Assembly: GCF_003846445.2 (NCBI RefSeq)
Contig: NZ_CP030139.2
Location: forward strand, 1,116,001 to 1,180,000
Reading direction: 5' to 3'
Length of the DNA: 64,000 nucleotides
Source of the DNA: Synechococcus elongatus PCC 11801
Lineage (GTDB): Bacteria; Cyanobacteriota; Cyanobacteriia; Synechococcales; Synechococcaceae
Under the pieces are notes generated by a model, which was given only the letters and a program-made list of their open reading frames with translations, was not told where the DNA came from and searched no databases. Each line of letters opens with the position of its first letter. The first letter of the stretch is position 1. The position numbers were made by a program, and so were the translations under genes. Of the stretch, positions 37,247 to 46,340 are shown one piece after another.

Positions 37247-37876
37247 TCAGAGCTGAACTTGCTGCAATAGTTGCCCTGAAGGAATCCAAGCCGTCTGCAA
37301 CCCAGCCTGTTTTGCCCCTTCCAGATGCTGCGGACTGTCATCCAAAAACAGCGTGCGGCTGGGATCAAGCTGATGACGATCAATCACGGTCTGGAAAATG
37401 CTGGCGTGGGGTTTGCGATCGCCCAATTGGTGGGAGTAGTAAGCCTGCTCAAACAGGGCTGGTAAACCGCTGTGGCGATCGCCGTGGTCATCAATGAAGC
37501 GCTGTTCAAAGGCTTCTTGATGGATAGCATTCGTGTTGGACAGTAGAAAAATCGGACGCTGCGATCGCAGTTGTTCCAAGAACTCCACATGCACCAGTGG
37601 CACGCCGCCGAGCATGGCATTCCACGCCGCATCAATGGCGCGATCGCTCAACTCTTGCCCCAACAACTGGCGGAGACCATGCCGAAAAGTGGCTGGATCG
37701 ATCCGACCGGTTTCAAAGTCATCAAACAGCGCCGTTTGTTGTTGTTGGCTGTAAAGGGTCTGCCAGTCGCAGCCGCAGAACTCTTCAAACGCACGACGGG
37801 TCGCATGATAATTGAGGTCTAAAATCACGCCACCGAAGTCGAAAATGATGGCGTCGTAGTCCAACAGCTGAAGCAT
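37247..37876 (-). CDS. HAD-superfamily phosphatase (YihX-like)
   Basis: The 209-residue protein has the HAD nucleophile motif IIFDFGGVILD, motif II in IFLLSNTNAIH, the lysine in LGDRKPHASIF and the acids in LFLDDSPQHLEGA. The DFGG form of motif I and the small helical cap are typical of the YihX/glucose-1-phosphatase-like branch of HAD subfamily IA. A sugar-phosphate or nucleotide substrate is likely but unknown. Its ATG overlaps the ATG of the divergent cupin gene. Confidence 0.82.
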   Translation of the reverse strand: MLQLLDYDAIIFDFGGVILDLNYHATRRAFEEFCGCDWQTLYSQQQQTALFDDFETGRIDPATFRHGLRQLLGQELSDRAIDAAWNAMLGGVPLVHVEFLEQLRSQRPIFLLSNTNAIHQEAFEQRFIDDHGDRHSGLPALFEQAYYSHQLGDRKPHASIFQTVIDRHQLDPSRTLFLDDSPQHLEGAKQAGLQTAWIPSGQLLQQVQL

Positions 37877-38228
37877 GGAGCGTCCTGAAGTAAGCGATCG
37901 CGGCAATCTTTTGCACAACCTACCGTTGTCTGCGATCGCAGAGCAATTTGTTTCGTTAGCGCAGGGCGATCGCTGCCGAATTGAGCAAATCGTCTCAGCC
38001 GGTCAGGCTTCACCACCTGACTTTTGGTACGACCAAGACGAAACCGAGTTCGTGCTGATTCTGCAGGGTGAAGCTGAGTTGGAATGCGAAGGCGAAGCGC
38101 CGCAGATCCTCTGCGTTGGGGATTGGCGGATCTTGCCGCCGCACTGTCGCCACCGCGTCAACTACACCCAAGCCACCCCCCAGACCGTTTGGCTAGCAGT
38201 GTTTTATCCCGCCGCAACGGGCACTTGA
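37875..38228 (+). CDS. Cupin-domain protein
   Basis: The 117-residue protein is a single cupin barrel. Motif 1 reads DQDETEFVLILQGEAELE, with a glutamate/glutamine-rich version of G(X)5HXH(X)3-4E(X)6G, and motif 2 reads GDWRILPPHCRHRVNY with the metal-type histidines. The first motif lacks the usual HxH, so metal binding is uncertain. Its ATG shares the CATG at 37874-37877 with the start of the divergent HAD gene. A TTG start at the LHNLPLSAIAEQ segment would relieve the overlap. The 3' end overlaps the convergent trpE by 25 bp. Confidence 0.75.
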   Translation: MERPEVSDRGNLLHNLPLSAIAEQFVSLAQGDRCRIEQIVSAGQASPPDFWYDQDETEFVLILQGEAELECEGEAPQILCVGDWRILPPHCRHRVNYTQATPQTVWLAVFYPAATGT

Positions 38229-39757
38229 GGCGGTTGTAGACAACGGATCGCCTCTAACAAACCACGCGCCTTATTCAGGGTTTCCTCGTACTCCTTGATT
38301 GGCACAGAATCAGCGACCACACCGGCCCCAGCTTGCACACTGACCCGATGACCGCTGCCTTCCGCTTGCACAATCATCGTGCGGATCGTGATGGCGGTAT
38401 TTAGCTGACCCTCAAAGTCGTAGTAGCCATAGGCACCAGAGTAGGGGCCGCGCCGACAGCCTTCCAGCTCATGGATGATTTCCATAGCGCGAATTTTGGG
38501 CGCACCACTGACGGTTCCTGCCGGAAACGTTGCCCGTAGCAAATCCCAAGCATCGCGATCGCGATCGAGCAGTCCCACCACATTGCTCACGATGTGCATG
38601 ACGTGGGAGTAGCGCTCAATCACCATCAATTCATCGACACGGACGCTGCCTTTTTCGCAGACGCGGCCTAGGTCATTACGGCCAAGGTCCACCAGCATGA
38701 CGTGCTCAGCCACTTCTTTTGGATCAGCCAGTAGATCAGTGGCGAGAGCAGCATCTTCTGGAGCGGTACGACCCCGTGGACGAGTACCCGCGATCGGGCG
38801 AACCGTGGCTATTTGGCGATCGGGCTGGTGAGGATCTTTCTCAGCTTTGACCATCACCTCAGGGCTGGAGCCAATCAACTGCCAGTCACCAAACCGGAAA
38901 AAAGCCATGTAGGGCGAGGGATTGATCAGGCGCAGCGACCGATAGAGATCAAAGGGATCGCCACTGTAGTGCGTCGTCAGCCGTTGTGACAGCACGACTT
39001 GGAAAATGTCGCCAGCGCGAATGTAGTCCTGCCCCGTTTGAACATTGGCGCAGAATTGCTCCTGGGTGGTGTTGCTCTGATAATCGACCGGGCGCTGCGG
39101 TGCAGATTGGGGCGGCAGCCATGGCAACTGGCGATCGCTGGCACTCAGCGATCCTTGGAAACGATTGACCAGTTCTTGCACACGATTACAAGCCAGCGCA
39201 TAAGCGCGATGCAAATCTGGCTCCGCTTGTAGATCCGCATAGGCGATTGCGTAGAGCCGACGCTTCACCTGATCGAAGATCATCAGGCTATCGACCTGCA
39301 TCCAGCAGCCATCGGGTAGATCGTCTTCGCCGCCGCTGTGAACCGGCACTCGCGGTTCAATCCAGCGCATCAGCTCATAACCCCAGAAGCCAAACAGTCC
39401 GCCAACCCCCGAGGGCAATTGCGGCAAATGGACGGGCTGATAGGGCGCTAGACATTGCTTAAGTGCGGCAAATGGATCGCCGCTGAAGACTTCTTCGGAG
39501 CCATCGCGGAAACGACGAGTTGTGCGATCGCCTCTCGCTTCCAGCACCCAAAGCGGGTCGCAACCCAGAAAACTGTAGCGACCGAGATGTTCACCGCCTT
39601 CTACCGATTCCAGCAAAAAGCTATAGGGGCGATCGCGGCAAATGCGGTACCAAGCCGAAACCGGCGTATCCAAATCCGCGACCCACTCTTGATAGACCGG
39701 AATGAAGTTGCCCTGCTCAGCCAAGCTGGCAAACGTTGCAAAATCCGGGTAGATCAT
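38204..39757 (-). CDS. trpE: Anthranilate synthase component I
   Basis: The 517-residue protein shows the chorismate-binding fold. The N-terminal LLESVEGGEHLGRYSFLG holds the tryptophan-feedback element (LLES). The catalytic region has PSPYMAFFRFGD, IAGTRPRGRT, LVDLGRNDLGRV and ATFPAGTVSGAPKIRAMEII. It uses ammonia from TrpG glutamine cleavage to turn chorismate into anthranilate, the first step to tryptophan. The partner trpG is not in this window. I start at MIYPDFATFASLA, five codons inside the longest frame. The 3' end overlaps the convergent cupin gene. Confidence 0.93.
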   Translation of the reverse strand: MIYPDFATFASLAEQGNFIPVYQEWVADLDTPVSAWYRICRDRPYSFLLESVEGGEHLGRYSFLGCDPLWVLEARGDRTTRRFRDGSEEVFSGDPFAALKQCLAPYQPVHLPQLPSGVGGLFGFWGYELMRWIEPRVPVHSGGEDDLPDGCWMQVDSLMIFDQVKRRLYAIAYADLQAEPDLHRAYALACNRVQELVNRFQGSLSASDRQLPWLPPQSAPQRPVDYQSNTTQEQFCANVQTGQDYIRAGDIFQVVLSQRLTTHYSGDPFDLYRSLRLINPSPYMAFFRFGDWQLIGSSPEVMVKAEKDPHQPDRQIATVRPIAGTRPRGRTAPEDAALATDLLADPKEVAEHVMLVDLGRNDLGRVCEKGSVRVDELMVIERYSHVMHIVSNVVGLLDRDRDAWDLLRATFPAGTVSGAPKIRAMEIIHELEGCRRGPYSGAYGYYDFEGQLNTAITIRTMIVQAEGSGHRVSVQAGAGVVADSVPIKEYEETLNKARGLLEAIRCLQPPQVPVAAG

Positions 39758-39819
39758 CGCGGGCAATCCCAAAAAGCGGAAAGGCGGATCTCTCGATCCT
39801 ATTCGACACAGCCGTAAAC

Positions 39820-39846
39820 GAAAAAGGGAAGTCCTCGGACTTCCCT
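39820..39846 (-). terminator. Intrinsic terminator of psaD
   Basis: On the minus strand a perfect 9-bp stem, GGGAAGTCC and GGACTTCCC, closes a two-base loop and is followed by TTTTT. It lies about 30 bp past the psaD stop, the textbook position for Rho-independent termination of this highly expressed photosystem gene. Confidence 0.9.
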
Positions 39847-39874
39847 AACACTTGCGTGAGTTCAGACTAGAAAC

Positions 39875-40303
39875 TTAGGCCGTGTAGGGCTGTTTGCCAG
39901 TGAATTTAATGGTGGCGGGGTTGGGGTTTTGGCCAATGCGGCGATCGACTTTACCCGCGAAGGAACGACCTTCGTTCACTTTCTCAGGGAAGACACCATC
40001 TTTCGGATGGAGGTATTCCACATCGCCACCGGGGAAGACGCGGTAAATCTTGTAATTTTCGATCTTGGGTTTGAACTTGGTGCGAAGCTGCGTACCCAAT
40101 GCGAGTGCCTGCTCTTTGCGCGCAAAGTAGAGCAAGTTATCGCCTTCGTGCATTACGGCAGCGCCACCGGTCGGCAGTTCAAACACCTGTTCTTTGGTGC
40201 TGGTCCAAGTGATGGCGTATTTTTCCTCGGTCTCTGCGCTCTTGAGTAGACCACCAGTGCTACCGCCAAAAACCGGCGTTTTCCCAGTCAGTGTCTCGGC
40301 CAT
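39875..40303 (-). CDS. psaD: Photosystem I subunit II (PsaD)
   Basis: The 142-residue protein starts [20 protein letters not shown] and contains the PsaD landmarks [40 protein letters not shown] and a basic C-terminal clamp ([20 protein letters not shown]). PsaD binds the stromal ridge of photosystem I, holds PsaC and docks ferredoxin. The gene stands alone, divergent from lysC and with its own terminator. A TACGAT hexamer at 40331-40336 (minus strand) could be a -10 element, but its closeness to the start codon makes this doubtful. Confidence 0.97.
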   Translation of the reverse strand: MAETLTGKTPVFGGSTGGLLKSAETEEKYAITWTSTKEQVFELPTGGAAVMHEGDNLLYFARKEQALALGTQLRTKFKPKIENYKIYRVFPGGDVEYLHPKDGVFPEKVNEGRSFAGKVDRRIGQNPNPATIKFTGKQPYTA

Positions 40304-40370
40304 GGGCTTCTCGACAGTGCTTTCCTCGGAATCGTAGCACCGCCCCCGAATCGGCTCAGAAAGGCTGTTA

Positions 40371-40388
40371 CAGAACTTCAGAGTTCTG
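40371..40388. promoter_or_regulatory. Inverted repeat in the psaD-lysC divergent promoter region
   Basis: The 231-bp region between the divergent psaD and lysC genes contains a perfect 7-bp inverted repeat, CAGAACT and AGTTCTG, around TCAG. It lies about 68 bp upstream of the psaD start and 147 bp upstream of the lysC start. It could be an operator for either gene; I know no matching regulator. Confidence 0.35.
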
Positions 40389-40534
40389 ACGCTCAGCGGG
40401 TTTGAGCGATCACGTAATGACTGAGATGAGAGCTGACAAAAGAGTTGATGGCGATCGCAAGGCAGCAGCCCTCAGAAAAGGCGATCGCGCTCACTGATAA
40501 GGTGAGAAACGGGCGTGCTGCTGATCACAATTTT

Positions 40535-42328
40535 ATGGCTCTGATTGTTCAAAAATACGGTGGGACCTCGGTCGGCAGCGTCGAACGAATCAAGGCTGTT
40601 GCCCAGCGCATCACCCAAACTGTTGCTGACGGTAATCAAGTCGTGGTCGTGGTTTCGGCCATGGGTCACAGCACGGATGAACTGCTGAAACTGGCGAATG
40701 CGATCAGTTCCAATCCCAGCCGGCGCGAGCTGGATATGCTGCTGGCCACTGGAGAGCAAGTCTCGATCGCGCTGTTGAGCATGGCGCTGCATGAGCAGAA
40801 CTGCGAAGCCATCTCCATGACTGGCGCACAGGTCGGGATCATCACGGAAGCGCACCACAGCCGTGCCCGCATTCTGGAAATTGACCCGCAACGGCTACAA
40901 AGCCAACTGGATGCTGGTCGGGTTGTCGTCGTCGCTGGCTTCCAAGGCATTGCTTCTAGCGATCGCACCGCACTAACGGAAATTACAACGCTGGGACGCG
41001 GCGGTTCAGATACCTCTGCTGTTGCTTTGGCAGCCGCACTCAATGCCGATCGCTGCGAGATCTATACAGATGTGCCCGGAATTCTGACCACCGATCCGCG
41101 CCTTGTTCCCGAAGCGCACCTGCTCGAAGAAATCACCTGCGACGAGATGCTGGAGCTAGCCAGCTTGGGTGCGAGTGTCCTTCATCCCCGTGCCGTCGAA
41201 ATTGCCCGCAACTATGGTGTCCGCTTGGTGGTGCGCAGTAGTTGGACGCAGGAACCTGGAACCGGCGTTGTTGCGCCACCGCGTCGCAGCGATCGCTCCT
41301 TGCAAGGGCTAGAAATTGGTCGCCCCGTTGATGGCATTGCGCTAGATGCCGATCAAGCTAAAGTGGCGCTGCTACACGTGCCCGATCGCCCTGGGATTGC
41401 CGCTAGTCTGTTTGGCGAAATGGCGCAGCGCGGCGTTAATGTCGACTTGATTATCCAGTCGATCCACGAAGGCAATAGCAACGATATCTCCTTCACCGTC
41501 AGCCAAGCGGATCTGGAGAAGGCGGAGGCAGGCACTACGCAACTCCTCGCAGATCTAGGCGGTGAACAACAGTCGGAAGCAGCGGTCGCCAAGGTCAGCA
41601 TTAGCGGCGTTGGTATCGTCGGTCGTCCGGGTATTGCTGCCCAGATGTTCAGCGCGCTGGCCCAGAACGGCATCAACATCCAGATGATCTCGACCTCAGA
41701 GGTCAAAGTCAGCTGTGTGATTGCGGCCGCCGATCAGGAACGGGCAATCGCGGCTCTGCAAGAGAGTTTTGAAATCGAAGAGGCGATCGCGTCTGACTCT
41801 GCAGAGGACTGCACGACCGATCTGCCCGCAGTACGGGGTGTAGCTCTCGATCGCGACCAAGCCCGCTTGGCGATTCTCAATGTGCCGGACTTACCTGGCA
41901 TGGCCGCCACGATCTTCCAAATCTTGGCCGATCGCCAAATTAGCGTCGATATGATTGTGCAATCGCAGCGCTGCCGCATTCACAATGGTCAGCCCTGTCG
42001 CGATATTGCCTGCACGCTACCGCCTGCTGACGCAGAACTAGCTGCTGCTGCTCTACAAGCCTTTGCGGATCAGCATGGCTGCAGCCTCGAAATTCAGACT
42101 GAGATTGCCAAGGTCAGCATTGTTGGCTCAGGCATGGTGCAGCAGCCCGGCGTCGCTGCGCAAATGTTTGCCGCCTTGGCAAATCACGGCATTAACATCC
42201 ACATGATTGCGACTTCCGAAATTAAGGTCAGCTGTATTGTCGATGCCAGCCAAGCGGTAGAAGCTCTGCAAACCGTTCACGCTGCTTTTGATTTAGCAGG
42301 CGATCGCCGGATTGAGGTTCCCGCTTAG
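40535..42328 (+). CDS. lysC: Aspartokinase with four ACT domains
   Basis: The 597-residue protein starts [20 protein letters not shown], the aspartokinase ATP/aspartate motif, and holds the further kinase motifs [19 protein letters not shown] and [15 protein letters not shown]. After the kinase (about residues 1-240) come four ACT domains in two duplicated pairs: [48 protein letters not shown] and [16 protein letters not shown]. Most bacterial LysC has two; four is a known cyanobacterial form, controlled by lysine and threonine. The ATG at 40535 is chosen because the motif-bearing N-terminus starts there. Confidence 0.92.
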   Translation: MALIVQKYGGTSVGSVERIKAVAQRITQTVADGNQVVVVVSAMGHSTDELLKLANAISSNPSRRELDMLLATGEQVSIALLSMALHEQNCEAISMTGAQVGIITEAHHSRARILEIDPQRLQSQLDAGRVVVVAGFQGIASSDRTALTEITTLGRGGSDTSAVALAAALNADRCEIYTDVPGILTTDPRLVPEAHLLEEITCDEMLELASLGASVLHPRAVEIARNYGVRLVVRSSWTQEPGTGVVAPPRRSDRSLQGLEIGRPVDGIALDADQAKVALLHVPDRPGIAASLFGEMAQRGVNVDLIIQSIHEGNSNDISFTVSQADLEKAEAGTTQLLADLGGEQQSEAAVAKVSISGVGIVGRPGIAAQMFSALAQNGINIQMISTSEVKVSCVIAAADQERAIAALQESFEIEEAIASDSAEDCTTDLPAVRGVALDRDQARLAILNVPDLPGMAATIFQILADRQISVDMIVQSQRCRIHNGQPCRDIACTLPPADAELAAAALQAFADQHGCSLEIQTEIAKVSIVGSGMVQQPGVAAQMFAALANHGINIHMIATSEIKVSCIVDASQAVEALQTVHAAFDLAGDRRIEVPA

Positions 42329-42441
42329 CTTACAGCCTGCCTTGAAGACTCGCCGATCGGCTCTGTACCGTACGACAGCTCAAGCAAGAGGTGAGGACGG
42401 TAGGCTGAGGAAGTGTCCATGCTCCTAAACTCTGTACAACT

Positions 42442-42708
42442 GTGACTCTCTCGCGTGAACAAACTTGGCAGCTCTTGCAAGATCTCATCTTCTATGGCGA
42501 GTCAGCAGAGACCTGGGTACAGGACGTTTGGACGCAGAATGAAGGACTCGGCGAGAGTGCTGCAGCCTTGCTAGAAATCACCCAGCGACTCTGGGATCAA
42601 GTGCCAGAGTCTGTCCTGCGATCGCTGCTGCGCGAACTGGCAGCCAGCCATCCCGATCGCATTGCCGAGTTAGACAGCGCTAGCGACTGGCAAGCCTTAG
42701 CCGACTAA
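42442..42708 (+). CDS. Hypothetical protein (88 aa)
   Basis: The 88-residue acidic protein reads VTLSREQTWQLLQDLIFYGE at the start (GTG codon) and is predicted all-helical, with LRSLLRELAASHPDRIAELD near the end. I recognise no domain. It lies between lysC and cysS on the same strand with gaps of 113 and 170 bp. Composition and the absence of a competing longer frame support a real gene. Confidence 0.6.
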   Translation: MTLSREQTWQLLQDLIFYGESAETWVQDVWTQNEGLGESAAALLEITQRLWDQVPESVLRSLLRELAASHPDRIAELDSASDWQALAD

Positions 42709-42878
42709 TTTCTGGAACGCGATCGCGGCACTGGGATAGTCGCGGCCCCGCCCCAATTGGCCTCCAGCGACAGAAGCCTTAGCGGTAACCAAGCCCAAGT
42801 GAGTCAGGGTTTAGCTCTGGGTTTGAGAGCGCCCAACGGTAACGCAGAATAAATGGGTGACTTGGCCCGCTTTTTCGC

Positions 42879-44315
42879 ATGACCCTCAGCCTCTACAACA
42901 CGCTCACTCGCCAGAAGCAACGCTTCGAGCCGCTCCAACCCGGCCGCGTGAGCCTCTACTGCTGTGGCGTCACGGTCTATGACTACTGCCACTTGGGCCA
43001 TGCCCGTTCCTATATCGTCTGGGATACCCTGCGGCGTTATCTGCTCTGGCTGGGCTATCAAGTGCGCTACGTCCAAAACTTTACGGACATTGACGACAAA
43101 ATCCTGCGGCGATCGCGCCAAGAAGGCACGACCATGCAGGCGATTGCCGATCGCTATACTCAGGCCTACTTCGAGGACATGGCGCGGCTCAATATTTTGG
43201 AGGCCGACGACTATCCTCGCGCCACCCACACGCTGGATGGCATTCAACGGCTGATCGCAGAACTGGAAGATAAGGGTTTTGCCTATGCCGCTGATGGTGA
43301 TGTCTATTTTTCCGTGCGGCACTTCAAGGATTATGGCAAGCTCTCGGGTCGCAAGCTGGATGATCTCAAAGCCGGTGCTAGCGGACGAGTCGGGGGTGAA
43401 GAGGAGTCGCTGAAGCAAGACCCCTTTGACTTTGCGCTTTGGAAAGCAGCTAAGCCGGAGGAACCGGCTTGGGAATCGCCTTGGGGACCCGGTCGCCCTG
43501 GCTGGCACATCGAATGCTCGGCCATGGTCCGCGATCGCCTCGGCGACAGCATCGATATTCACGTCGGTGGCGCAGATCTTGTTTTCCCGCACCACGAAAA
43601 CGAAATTGCCCAATCGGAAGCGGTCACCGGCCATCCCCTCGCCCGCTATTGGTTGCACAACGGCATGGTCAATGTCGGCGGCGAAAAAATGTCCAAGTCC
43701 TTGGGCAACTTCACCACGATTCGCCAGCTGCTCGATCAAGGTGGCGTTGCGCCGATGGTACTGCGGCTGTTTGTGCTGCAAGCCCACTATCGCAAGCCCG
43801 TCGATTTCACGGAAGAAGCCTTACAAGCTTGCCAAAACGGTTGGGAGACCCTGCAAGAAGGCCTCCGTTTTGGCGAACACTGGGGCGATCGCCTCGGCTG
43901 GACGCAGCCACCGACAACGGATTCTGAACTGTGCGATCGCTTCCGAGCGGCAATGGATGACGATCTCAACACGCCCGCCGCACTCGCCGTTCTGTTTGAA
44001 CTCGCGAAGGAATTGCGCCGCCAGCAAAATCTGCTCGTCCATGAGGGCTATTTGGATGGCGATGCCCAGCAACTACATCAGCATTGGGTCACGTTGGTTC
44101 AACTCGCTGGCGTCCTAGGCTTGGAAGCAGAGCCAGAGGTGGCTGAAACGAGCGCCCTCAATGAAACCGCGATCGAAGATTGGATTGCCAAGCGCCAAGC
44201 GGCACGACAGGCCAAGGACTTTGCTGAAGCCGATCGCATTCGTCACTATCTTGCCGATTTGGGTATCACCTTGATCGATCAAGCAGGTGGCGTCACCCGT
44301 TGGTCCCGCAGCTAA
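42879..44315 (+). CDS. cysS: Cysteinyl-tRNA synthetase
   Basis: The 478-residue protein is a class I synthetase. The N-terminal site reads YCCGVTVYDYCHLGHARSY, which contains a zinc cysteine and the HIGH-equivalent HLGH. Further landmarks are NFTDIDDKI, PGRPGWHIECSAM (zinc cysteine), HHENEIAQSEA with the zinc histidine, and KMSKSLGN. The C-terminal DALR-like anticodon domain ends with IAKRQAARQAKDFAEADRIR. It charges tRNA-Cys. Length and motifs are standard for bacterial CysS. Confidence 0.96.
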   Translation: MTLSLYNTLTRQKQRFEPLQPGRVSLYCCGVTVYDYCHLGHARSYIVWDTLRRYLLWLGYQVRYVQNFTDIDDKILRRSRQEGTTMQAIADRYTQAYFEDMARLNILEADDYPRATHTLDGIQRLIAELEDKGFAYAADGDVYFSVRHFKDYGKLSGRKLDDLKAGASGRVGGEEESLKQDPFDFALWKAAKPEEPAWESPWGPGRPGWHIECSAMVRDRLGDSIDIHVGGADLVFPHHENEIAQSEAVTGHPLARYWLHNGMVNVGGEKMSKSLGNFTTIRQLLDQGGVAPMVLRLFVLQAHYRKPVDFTEEALQACQNGWETLQEGLRFGEHWGDRLGWTQPPTTDSELCDRFRAAMDDDLNTPAALAVLFELAKELRRQQNLLVHEGYLDGDAQQLHQHWVTLVQLAGVLGLEAEPEVAETSALNETAIEDWIAKRQAARQAKDFAEADRIRHYLADLGITLIDQAGGVTRWSRS

Positions 44316-44398
44316 CTCCATGTCAGCCGCTGATGAGCAGCGAAACTGACACACCTCTAACTACTCATCCATCGGCCAAGCTCGGCACAACAAAGATA

Positions 44399-44421
44399 TC
44401 CCCAGACGCCAGTTCTGGGGA
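44399..44421. terminator. Bidirectional hairpin between cysS and the COP23 gene
   Basis: In the 150-bp gap between two convergent genes lies a perfect 8-bp stem, TCCCCAGA and TCTGGGGA, with a seven-base loop. No long T-run follows on either strand. The position suggests a shared 3' end structure. Confidence 0.45.
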
Positions 44422-44467
44422 CGCAACTCACGTTAGTCAGTCATTAGGTTGTGGCGGGCAGCCAAAC

Positions 44468-45031
44468 CTATTGCTGAATCGGCGGCATCAGAGCTTCTGG
44501 CAAATCTGGGCCACCCACACCCGTCAAAGCATTTTGGAACTGAATAGTTGAAGGCTTCGGCAGATTTTCAGGAGTCAACGTGAACAGGACACTGCGCACA
44601 TTAATTGGTCCAGCAGCAACAACGCCTGCACTATTGACCAATCCGGGGCGAGCCATTTCAGCGATCGCTTGCATACCGGCATAATCCTGAACCCGCATGG
44701 CTAAACCGAGGTTAGTTAACCGTGCACTCACGCTCAGACATCGTGATAGTGCCTGATAGGAACCGCCCGGATAGGCAGAGTCAAGATTTTGACTCCAGAC
44801 AATCACCGGTGTTGAGTTTTCACCGGGTTGATAGGCAGGAATCGAGACGTTATAGGCCTGAACATCACCGGAGAGTAAATCAGGGCGTGCCTCCAGAACC
44901 GTGACATAGTTGGCACCATCCACTTGTTTGCAGGTAAAGCCATAGCGGTTGCTCTGGGCTTGTGCGGTTGGGGCGATCGCGGCAAGTGCAACCGCTGCAA
45001 CCGTGAGGGATAAAGCAGTGGCTTTAATCAT
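44468..45031 (-). CDS. Exported COP23-domain protein
   Basis: The 187-residue precursor starts with a clean signal peptide (MIKATALSLTVAAVALAAIA, cleavage after AQA). The mature part shows the COP23 pattern: YGFTCKQVDGANYVTVLEAR, then PVIVWSQNLDSAYPGG, SRCLSVSARL and a late GPINVRSVLFTLTPENLP. Two cysteines probably form a disulfide. COP23 was named as a circadian-oscillating protein in a diazotrophic cyanobacterium; the biochemical role is unknown. I start at the ATG that gives the signal peptide, 33 codons inside the longest frame. Confidence 0.75.
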   Translation of the reverse strand: MIKATALSLTVAAVALAAIAPTAQAQSNRYGFTCKQVDGANYVTVLEARPDLLSGDVQAYNVSIPAYQPGENSTPVIVWSQNLDSAYPGGSYQALSRCLSVSARLTNLGLAMRVQDYAGMQAIAEMARPGLVNSAGVVAAGPINVRSVLFTLTPENLPKPSTIQFQNALTGVGGPDLPEALMPPIQQ

Positions 45032-45223
45032 GGAAATGCTCCGGTCGAGGAAGGAAAGTGAACTTAGATGAGTCAGGTCACCTAAGCAGGAACTGACCCT
45101 ACAATCTGTCGATCTTTCTGCCTCAGCCAAAAAATATCAGGCTATCTTTATTTAGCTACCAGAGAAATTAAGGAATGATCTTAGGCTCATTTTTTAATTG
45201 ATTAAACAACATTGTTTCTCAAT

Positions 45224-46054
45224 TTAGACATCACTATTAGAATGCACATCTGCAGTCAGTGCTTGCCCACACTGATGACAAAAGCGCGCATCTGATACGG
45301 CGATCGCAGCACCACAATGGTGACAGGCTAGGAGCTTTTGCGTGTCGAGATGGGCTAAGTCATAAGCGACAAAGCCACTTGGGACTGCAATGATCCCATA
45401 GCCCAGCAGCATGATTCCAGAAGCTAGTAGCCGACCCAGAGGAGTTTGCGGGGTGAGATCGCCATACCCCACAGTCGTCATCGTCACAATCGTCCAGTAG
45501 AGGGTTTTAGGAATGCTGTCAAAGCCATGTTCACTACCTTCAATTGAAAAAATCAGGCTGGCAATAATCAACTGCAGAATAAAAACACCACAGAGAAAGA
45601 CAGTAATCCGACGGATGCTACTGCGCAGCGATCGCCAGAGTTGATTCGCTTCTTCTGCAAAGCGAAAAAGTTTGAGAACTCGAAAGATCCGTAATAACTG
45701 CAGCGATCGCAGAATCAATAGTGAATTAAAGCCAGGTAGAAGCGCTGAAAAATAAGTGGGCAAAATTGTAATTAAATCTACCAGTCCAAAGAAACTGAAA
45801 GCATAGCGTCGAGCGTGCGGTGCGGCGATTAATCGCAAGCAATAGTCCATACTGAAAATGAGGGTAAATCCCCATTCCAGTCCGTTAAAAGCAGAACCGT
45901 AGCTCTGCCGCCAGCTCTGCACACTACCTAAAACGACCGTCAGTACGCTCGCGATTGTACAGAGGTAAATCAGAAGATTAAAAACGCGACCCTGGGGCGA
46001 TCGCGTTTCTACAACGAGCTGATAGAGCTGCGATCGCCAGTGTTCCGATGCCAT
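45224..46054 (-). CDS. Voltage-gated potassium channel with C-terminal zinc ribbon
   Basis: The 276-residue protein has six membrane segments. The fourth carries spaced arginines (ILRSLQLLRIFRVLKLFR) as a voltage sensor, and the pore loop reads MTTVGYGDLTP, the K+ selectivity filter. After S6 (SGIMLLGYGIIAVPSGF) a short tail carries two CxxC knuckles, CHHCG at 244-248 and CHQCG at 259-263, which should bind one Zn2+. Kv-type channels with this rubredoxin-like ribbon occur in bacteria, but its role is not established. The ATG at 46054 (MASEHW) fits a short cytoplasmic start. Confidence 0.85.
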   Translation of the reverse strand: MASEHWRSQLYQLVVETRSPQGRVFNLLIYLCTIASVLTVVLGSVQSWRQSYGSAFNGLEWGFTLIFSMDYCLRLIAAPHARRYAFSFFGLVDLITILPTYFSALLPGFNSLLILRSLQLLRIFRVLKLFRFAEEANQLWRSLRSSIRRITVFLCGVFILQLIIASLIFSIEGSEHGFDSIPKTLYWTIVTMTTVGYGDLTPQTPLGRLLASGIMLLGYGIIAVPSGFVAYDLAHLDTQKLLACHHCGAAIAVSDARFCHQCGQALTADVHSNSDV

Positions 46055-46340
46055 CGTTGTCTGCAAGGAAGCGCGATTCTCAGGATAGAAGGCTGGAGTG
46101 ACTGCTGGTTTCAGAGCTGACGTGAAGAGCAACTAGCTCGCCAGCACAACTTCCACAGTGTCTTGCTGCTCGTTCTGAGTGATTTCCCTCATCATCTGGG
46201 TCAGAAGTCAGTCCTTTTGCGACCCAAACCATCACCTCGACCACGCCATTGCCATCAGGCCGGTGACTGCACCCACCAGCATGGCGAGCAGCAAGCATTA
46301 AGACAATCCCAACCAATCACCTTGGGGGAGGACATCGTAT

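Noticed and set aside
42804-43787. A 327-residue minus-strand frame opposite cysS
   Set aside because: It lies wholly antisense to a full set of class I synthetase motifs and has no recognisable domain. Long antisense frames are expected in GC-rich coding DNA.
46080-46316. A 78-residue minus-strand frame between the K+ channel and the YeeE-type gene
   Set aside because: No hydrophobic or domain pattern and no good start. It overlaps the probable channel promoter.
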